Assembly: GCA_016202865.1 (NCBI GenBank)
Contig: JACQNV010000069.1
Location: forward strand, 1-15,709
Length of the DNA stretch: 15,709 nt
Direction of reading: 5' to 3'
Source of the DNA: Candidatus Aenigmatarchaeota archaeon
Lineage (GTDB): Archaea > Aenigmatarchaeota > Aenigmatarchaeia > QMZP01 > JACQNV01
The notes beneath the pieces were generated by a model. That model had not been told where the DNA came from, made no database searches, and saw nothing but the letters and a program-made list of their open reading frames with translations. The translations under genes were made by a program, and so were the position numbers. How positions within the stretch are numbered: position 1 is the first letter of the stretch; each line of letters begins with the position of its first letter. Positions 12,505 to 15,709 of the stretch are shown here, piece after piece.

Positions 12505-13108
12505 GAAATTGGCTATGCCGCTCCTTGCGCTTGTTATCGGATGCTCTTCTCCAACAAACAAATACTCAACAATGGAATACACAGCAGACAGTGCGAAGGC
12601 CAACAGGATAAGGGTTTATGGAGGAGAAGAATTCCCTGGGCGTGTTAAACTTTTCGGCAACATTGATTTGAATTCTGGTGAGGACAGAATGGACTTGGAG
12701 AAATTTGCAGGTAGGATGAGGTTTGTAAGGCCCATATACAATGGTTTTGGAGTGACTGGAGAATACAAGGACGGTTCTGGAGAAGATAATAATGTGGTCG
12801 GTGTTGGACTTTCGTATTCCCCTTTTTCTGGAATGGAACTGAGAGCCTATCCATTTAGAACAGACAAGGAAAGCTGGGAATTTGGATTTTCTTTCAAGAA
12901 AGTTTTTAAGTTTGGTTTTTGGAGGCCATATATCAGTAGCTTTGGTGATCTGAAGCTTTCTGAAGGCGAAGCCACTGCGAAAGGCGAGGTTCAGGCCGGA
13001 ATTAAAATAAATGATGTCTGGAGGGTTTTTGTTGAGGGCAGAGTATCAAGAGATCTCAATGGCATTACTAAAAATTTGGCGGCAGTTGGCTTTGGGTATG
13101 AGTTTTGA
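12497..13108 (+). CDS. Putative lipoprotein with beta-barrel-like mature domain
   Basis: Function not recognised. The 203-aa protein starts with a short signal (MFRKLAMPLLALVIGC) with lipobox VIGC and Cys16. From residue 46 onward about ten short amphipathic strands alternate polar and hydrophobic or aromatic residues, separated by tight turns: for example RVKLFGNIDL, FGVTGEY, VVGVGLSY, WEFGFSF, VWRVFVEGRV. The chain ends FGYEF, a terminal Phe with alternating hydrophobics, as in bacterial outer-membrane barrels. That is unexpected in an archaeon, and a soluble beta-barrel or beta-sandwich remains possible. A G-rich Shine-Dalgarno (AAGGGGG) lies 5 nt upstream, and the start overlaps the HDO gene by 8 nt. 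It is the last gene of the operon, pairing a second lipoprotein with the one that opens it. Confidence 0.7.
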   Translation: MFRKLAMPLLALVIGCSSPTNKYSTMEYTADSAKANRIRVYGGEEFPGRVKLFGNIDLNSGEDRMDLEKFAGRMRFVRPIYNGFGVTGEYKDGSGEDNNVVGVGLSYSPFSGMELRAYPFRTDKESWEFGFSFKKVFKFGFWRPYISSFGDLKLSEGEATAKGEVQAGIKINDVWRVFVEGRVSRDLNGITKNLAAVGFGYEF

Positions 13109-13131
13109 CTGTTAGGAAAGGCTATGTAAGC

Positions 13132-13139
13132 TTAAAAAA
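13132..13139 (+). promoter_or_regulatory. TATA box of the DNA polymerase gene
   Basis: TTAAAAAA is centred about 29 bp before the polymerase ATG at 13165, giving a leaderless or near-leaderless mRNA. The 56-bp gap after the lipoprotein gene holds no other clear signal. Confidence 0.45.
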
Positions 13140-13164
13140 CCTATGTTCTAACTGTTAAAATAGG

Positions 13165-15639
13165 ATGGCTGATAATCCTATTTCCCTAGAAATATGCATA
13201 ATTGGTTCTGATTACATGATGGAAGACGGAAAGCCTGTTATCAGGTTGTGGGGAAAAACAAAGAAAGGTGACCTCGTGCTTGTTCTTGACAAAAAATTTA
13301 GACCTTACCTGTATGTGGAAGCTAAACCAGGTCCCAGCATACTCCCTATTATTTCTGATGGATTGGATAGGATAGCTCCTGAGAGCTTGGAAATAGTTGA
13401 AAAGAAACTGTATGGAAAACCGAAAAGCGTCATAAAGGTTGTTCTAACTAGCCCAGGAGATATACCCAGATTCAAAATTACCCTTGAGAAATTGGAAGGT
13501 GTGAAATCGACATACGAATACAATATAGCTTATTACAAAAGATATCTGATAGATAAGGGTATTTTACCGATGAGCTGGGTAAATGTTGTGGGAGATATCA
13601 TAGGCAATCAAGACGGAGTTGATATTGTTGAGCTGGACGAGATAACAAATTTAGATTCTGAAGAGGCCCCAAGAGTAAAGGTTTTAGTTTTCGATTTGGA
13701 GGCTGTAGAAGATAATGGGGAAAACGAGATTGTTGTCTGCTCTTTTACATCAAACTATGGATTTAGGAAAACTTTGGTTCTTGGAGGATATAACAAAGGA
13801 CACACAGAATCATGCAACTCGGAAAAGGAGCTTTTGGAAAAGTTTGTTGAAATATTAAAAATCGAGAAGTTTGATATTATTTCTGGATATAACACAGATG
13901 GGTTTGATTTTCCTTTGATTATGGAAAGGGCGGGAAAAAACAAGGTTAAGCTGGATTTTGGTTTTGGCGGCAAGGAACCGGTTTTTGTGATGAAGGGGTC
14001 CATATCTTCCTTTTCTATTCAGGGAAAGATTCACATAGATCTTTACAATTTTGTGGAAAACATATCATATCAAAACCTATCAACAGAGGTTCTGAGTCTG
14101 GACAGGGTTGCACAGGAAGTTGTTGGAGAGGGAAAAAAGAAGGTTGAGTGGCCAGATTTAAAACAGGCTTGGAAAGGGGGGGATAAGGAGAAGATGACAA
14201 AGTATTGCGAGAGGGACTCTGAGATAACACTAAAACTGTCAAATGTGCTTTTGCCTCAGATATTTGAACTGTCAAGGGTAGCTGGCCAGATACCGTTTGA
14301 TACTTCCAGGATGACTTATTCGCAGCTTGTCGAATGGCTTTTCATAAGGAGAAGTTTTGAGGTTGGTGAACTGGTTCCAAACAGGCCAGGAATTGAGGAG
14401 ATAAAAGTCAGGCAGCTAGCCCAACAATACCAGGGTGGATATGTTTATACACCCAAAAGCGGCTTGCACAACAATATAGCACTATTCGATTTTAGATCAC
14501 TGTACCCATCAATAATTATAGGTCACAACATATCACCAGAAACCCTAAATTGTGGCTGCTGCTCAGGCCCAGAGGACAAAAATGTTGCCTCAAGGTACAA
14601 AAATGCTGTACCAGAGGAATCATACTATTTCTGCATAAACCACAAGGGATTTATCCCAGAAGTTGTGGAATCGCTTATTAAGAAAAGGGTGGAGATAGTT
14701 GAGAAGGTAAGATCTGGTGATACATCCAGAAATTTGCAGGACAGGCAACTTGCGCTCAAAACATTGGCCAACGCAAGCTATGGTTATTATGGTTATCCTG
14801 GGTCCAGATGGTTCTCAACAATTTGCGCCAAGTCTATAACTGCATGGGGAAGATTTTATATAAAACAGGTTATAGATCTTGCTGAAAGGGCTTATCAGGT
14901 AATCTATGGCGACACAGATTCACTTTTTGTTAAGATGACTGAAGACCAGGCAACAAAGTTTTTGGCCGAGGCTAATAAGACACTTCCAGAAAATCTTAAT
15001 CTGGAACTAAGGGGCCTATATCGCTCCTGTTTGTTTGTTTTGAGCAAAAAAGGGATAGCAGCAAAAAAGCGGTATGCTCTGATAGATAAAAAGGGTGATA
15101 TAACAGTCAGGGGCTTTGAAAGCGTGAGAAAGAACTGGTCTGCAATAGCCAAGGAAACTCAAAGCGCAGTAATATCAACAATCCTAAAGACAGGCAACCA
15201 CAAAAAGGCATTCGAAGAGGTAAAATCTGTTATTGAGAATATAAAATCAGAAAAAGCCGAGTTTAAAGATCTGGTTATTTACACACAACTCTCAAAGCCT
15301 TTGGATGAGTATGAGCAGCTAGTTCCACATGTACTGGCAGCAAAGAAAGCAATTTCAAAAGGCATCCAGATACCAGAGGGCTCTGTCATCGGCTATATTA
15401 TAACAAGAGGTTCTGGAAGCATATCAGAAAGGGCAGAAATATTGGAGTTGGCAAAGAATTATGATCAGGATTACTACATCAATAATCAGATTATACCGGC
15501 CACGCTTAGGATTTTATCAGAATTCGGTTATACAGAAAAAGACTTTTTGGGCGAGAAACAGGAATCACTGGATATATTCATGAATAGGGGGAACAAAAAA
15601 GGGAAGAAGAAGTTTTTGACATTAAAATACAAGATATAA
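13165..15639 (+). CDS. polB: Family B DNA polymerase with 3'-5' exonuclease
   Basis: Replicative DNA polymerase, 824 aa, complete. The N-terminal domain (about 1-150) includes the FRPYLYVEA strand of archaeal PolB. The proofreading exonuclease has Exo I DLE (177-179), Exo II NTDGFD (243-248) and Exo III YCERD (347-351), so D177, E179, D248 and D351 are present and proofreading should be active. Polymerase motif A DFRSLYPS is at 442-449, motif B KTLANASYG at 532-540 and motif C YGDTDS at 581-586, with catalytic D442, D583 and D585; KKRY follows in the thumb approach. QESLDIFM (799-806) is a good PCNA-interacting box, followed by an 18-residue Lys-rich tail. Length and motifs are those of euryarchaeal-type PolB. 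The ATG is chosen from the TATA spacing. No intein is present. Confidence 0.97.
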   Translation: MADNPISLEICIIGSDYMMEDGKPVIRLWGKTKKGDLVLVLDKKFRPYLYVEAKPGPSILPIISDGLDRIAPESLEIVEKKLYGKPKSVIKVVLTSPGDIPRFKITLEKLEGVKSTYEYNIAYYKRYLIDKGILPMSWVNVVGDIIGNQDGVDIVELDEITNLDSEEAPRVKVLVFDLEAVEDNGENEIVVCSFTSNYGFRKTLVLGGYNKGHTESCNSEKELLEKFVEILKIEKFDIISGYNTDGFDFPLIMERAGKNKVKLDFGFGGKEPVFVMKGSISSFSIQGKIHIDLYNFVENISYQNLSTEVLSLDRVAQEVVGEGKKKVEWPDLKQAWKGGDKEKMTKYCERDSEITLKLSNVLLPQIFELSRVAGQIPFDTSRMTYSQLVEWLFIRRSFEVGELVPNRPGIEEIKVRQLAQQYQGGYVYTPKSGLHNNIALFDFRSLYPSIIIGHNISPETLNCGCCSGPEDKNVASRYKNAVPEESYYFCINHKGFIPEVVESLIKKRVEIVEKVRSGDTSRNLQDRQLALKTLANASYGYYGYPGSRWFSTICAKSITAWGRFYIKQVIDLAERAYQVIYGDTDSLFVKMTEDQATKFLAEANKTLPENLNLELRGLYRSCLFVLSKKGIAAKKRYALIDKKGDITVRGFESVRKNWSAIAKETQSAVISTILKTGNHKKAFEEVKSVIENIKSEKAEFKDLVIYTQLSKPLDEYEQLVPHVLAAKKAISKGIQIPEGSVIGYIITRGSGSISERAEILELAKNYDQDYYINNQIIPATLRILSEFGYTEKDFLGEKQESLDIFMNRGNKKGKKKFLTLKYKI

Positions 15640-15670
15640 TTGGGTGGGAACAGAAGACAATGCAAAAGTG

Positions 15671-15675
15671 TTTTT
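15671..15675 (+). terminator. Oligo-T terminator-like tract after polB
   Basis: A T5 run lies about 31 bp after the polymerase stop, in a 70-bp tail that shows no gene. It is consistent with an archaeal intrinsic terminator, but the evidence is only the T-run and its position. Confidence 0.35.
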
Positions 15676-15709
15676 CTGCCCCAATCCCGTTTAAAACAGA
15701 AGATAAGAT

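Overview
The window looks archaeal, most likely from a small-genome DPANN-type lineage. Seen in the sequence: a family B DNA polymerase with a C-terminal PCNA-binding motif, archaeal NadM, a Trm5/TYW2-type tRNA methyltransferase, a tRNA-splicing endonuclease built of three fused units (the architecture known from ARMAN-like archaea), a tandem Lrp/AsnC regulator, and TATA-like boxes 24-30 bp upstream of start codons, which implies leaderless mRNAs. The lineage is an inference; there is no rRNA gene here.

Layout. (1) 29-2362 (+): Cu+-type P1B ATPase with HMA and YHS metal-binding domains. (2) 2366-5371 (-): a tight five-gene operon, in transcription order a Trm5/TYW2-family methyltransferase, NadM, a DNPH1/Rcl-like N-glycosidase, thioredoxin reductase and an unrecognised 110-aa protein. 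(3) 5409-6593 (+): EndA, divergent from the operon across a 37-bp promoter region. (4) 6738-8377 (+): a toxin-antitoxin-like island with an autoinhibited Fic protein behind a repeat-rich promoter, then an AbrB/PIN pair whose TATA box overlaps the fic stop codon. (5) 8378-9361 (-): double Lrp/AsnC regulator. (6) 9493-13108 (+): a compact five-gene operon divergent from the regulator. It encodes a lipoprotein with a DxDxDG loop, a HAD protein with a receiver-like N-terminal part, a divergent radical SAM/SPASM-like protein, a haem-oxygenase-like diiron (HDO) protein, and a second lipoprotein that looks like a small beta-barrel ending in Phe. (7) 13165-15639 (+): DNA polymerase B.

The operon at 9493-13108 is the best candidate for an undescribed system. 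Two redox or radical enzyme families and a HAD-fold protein are translationally coupled and bracketed by two predicted surface lipoproteins, next to a possible dedicated regulator. I infer synthesis or modification of a small molecule or peptide that acts at the cell surface. The substrate and product cannot be read from the sequence.

No stretch longer than 300 bases lacks a gene. The gaps of 37 to 143 bp hold promoters, repeats and T-rich terminator-like tracts. I saw no tRNA, rRNA, CRISPR array or insertion sequence.
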